Origin: an uncultured candidate division Zixibacteria bacterium
Lineage (GTDB): Bacteria; Zixibacteria; MSB-5A5; GN15; FEB-12
Direction of reading: 5' to 3'
Length of the DNA: 7,127 nucleotides
Assembly (NCBI GenBank): GCA_913009765.1
Contig: CAJVYT010000223.1
Location: forward strand, 1-7,127
Shown: positions 6,638-7,127 of the stretch, in pieces
Layout: each line of letters begins with the position of its first letter
How positions within the stretch are numbered: position 1 is the first letter of the stretch
Position numbers and translations under genes: made by a program
The notes under the pieces: model-generated
The model's database searches: none
The model's input: the letters and a program-made list of their open reading frames with translations, nothing else
Told to the model about the DNA's origin: nothing

Positions 6638-7127
6638 TGTCAAGTAAGATGTCGCTTTTTTTATGCAGCTTTTTGTTTGAGCTCCACCTCCTTTTTTACT
6701 GGTTTTCCCGGATTAAGATATACAGTTCCAACCGGTGTCCAGTCTCGAGTTTTTCTTGACCAGCGCTCAGGCTGCTTTGCTTTGGCGGCCTCGTAGAGAC
6801 GCTGACGTCCTTCCAGAATAACGATATCTTCACCCCGATGTCGTTGTCCGGGAGTAACAAATTTCAAAGCGCTGTGGCGATGGACCTCGTTGTACCAGTG
6901 CTGGAAGCCTGCCACCCATACCCGTGCACTTTCAAGACAATCGAATGGTTTATCTGGAAATCCGGGATGATACTTCAATGTTTTGAACAACGACTCGGAG
7001 TATGGATTGTCGTTACTGACAGAGGGACGGCTAAAAGAAGGCATTACTCCAAGCTTCTGTAGTGTTGCCAACATGGTGGCGCCTTTCATCGGCGAGCCAT
7101 TATCGGAATGCAGCACCAAATCCTTTC
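6638..7127 (-). mobile_element. IS3-family insertion sequence, 3' end, continuing beyond the window
   Basis: The transposase gene is followed after 23 bases by TGTCAAGTAAGATGTCGC (6638-6655, plus strand), which begins with the TG typical of IS3-family tips and is a plausible right inverted repeat. The glycosyltransferase homology stops at about 6618, so the true junction lies between 6619 and 6638. The tip at 6638 is my best estimate. The opposite end and any target-site duplication are outside the window, so neither the terminal repeat nor the element's integrity can be confirmed. Confidence 0.65.
6661..7127 (-). CDS. IS3-family transposase OrfB, C-terminal part (cut by the window edge)
   Basis: The frame is open from the right edge to a TAA at 6661-6663, giving about 155 residues. 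The visible part is the second half of the DDE (rve) integrase core. LHSDNGSPM holds the second Asp (codon 7102-7104), and NDNPYSESLFKTLKY holds the Glu (codon 6994-6996). Exactly 35 residues lie between them, the D-35-E spacing of IS3 OrfB enzymes, and Lys follows Glu by seven residues as usual. FQHWYNEVHRHSAL and the VTPGQRH segment are also standard for this family. The C-terminus, WTPVGTVYLNP plus a Lys-rich tail, resembles a common IS3 branch. In the family, OrfB is made as an OrfA-OrfB frameshift fusion, but the OrfA end is not in the window. A TTG at 7119 is internal and not the start. The gene reads in the same direction as the polysaccharide genes. Confidence 0.92.
   Translation of the reverse strand, partial: KDLVLHSDNGSPMKGATMLATLQKLGVMPSFSRPSVSNDNPYSESLFKTLKYHPGFPDKPFDCLESARVWVAGFQHWYNEVHRHSALKFVTPGQRHRGEDIVILEGRQRLYEAAKAKQPERWSRKTRDWTPVGTVYLNPGKPVKKEVELKQKAA

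Noticed and set aside
6838..7062. Plus-strand open frame of 74 codons
   Set aside because: Antisense to the DDE core of the transposase. Shadow frame.

Overview
This window is a minus-strand surface-polysaccharide or glycolipid gene block lying between two accessory elements. On the left is the tail of a plus-strand HicB-type antitoxin. On the right is the 3' part of an IS3-family insertion sequence. The hicAB-type remnant, the IS3 OrfB type and the clear Shine-Dalgarno sites suggest a Gram-negative bacterium, perhaps a proteobacterium or desulfobacterium with a plastic accessory genome. The sequence alone does not fix the taxon.

Reading the minus strand from right to left, the layout is as follows. 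(1) IS3-family transposase OrfB, cut by the window edge (6661-7127), with the IS end near 6638. (2) The C-terminal half of a GT4 glycosyltransferase (6193 to about 6618), whose N-terminal half has been replaced by the IS. (3) A complete GT-B/GT4 glycosyltransferase (4941-6098). (4) A B12-binding-type radical SAM protein (3436-4944). (5) A polytopic membrane protein of the lysylphosphatidylglycerol-synthase TM/UPF0104 type (2481-3455). (6) and (7) Two tandem extended-SDR sugar-nucleotide epimerases resembling CDP-paratose/tyvelose 2-epimerase (1308-2372 and 250-1311). A weak rho-independent terminator candidate follows the last gene at 172-203. The plus-strand hicB fragment (1-120) converges on it.

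Four-base ATGA overlaps join (3) to (4) and (6) to (7), and (4) overlaps (5), so the five intact genes look like one transcription unit with translational coupling. The likely joint role is to make or modify a nucleotide sugar (two SDRs), transfer it (the GT4 enzyme), and carry out a radical-based modification of a sugar or lipid (the radical SAM protein), with the membrane protein acting on a lipid-linked intermediate. The substrate cannot be read from the sequence. The CDP-glucose synthase and dehydratase genes expected for a full tyvelose/paratose pathway are not in the window.

Two points stand out. One of the paired epimerases has Phe where the SDR catalytic Tyr is expected, while its neighbour keeps Tyr. 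A B12-type radical SAM enzyme of unknown reaction sits between the glycosyltransferase and the membrane protein. I found no CRISPR array, tRNA, rRNA, or recognisable phage or defence genes. No stretch above 300 bases lacks a gene.
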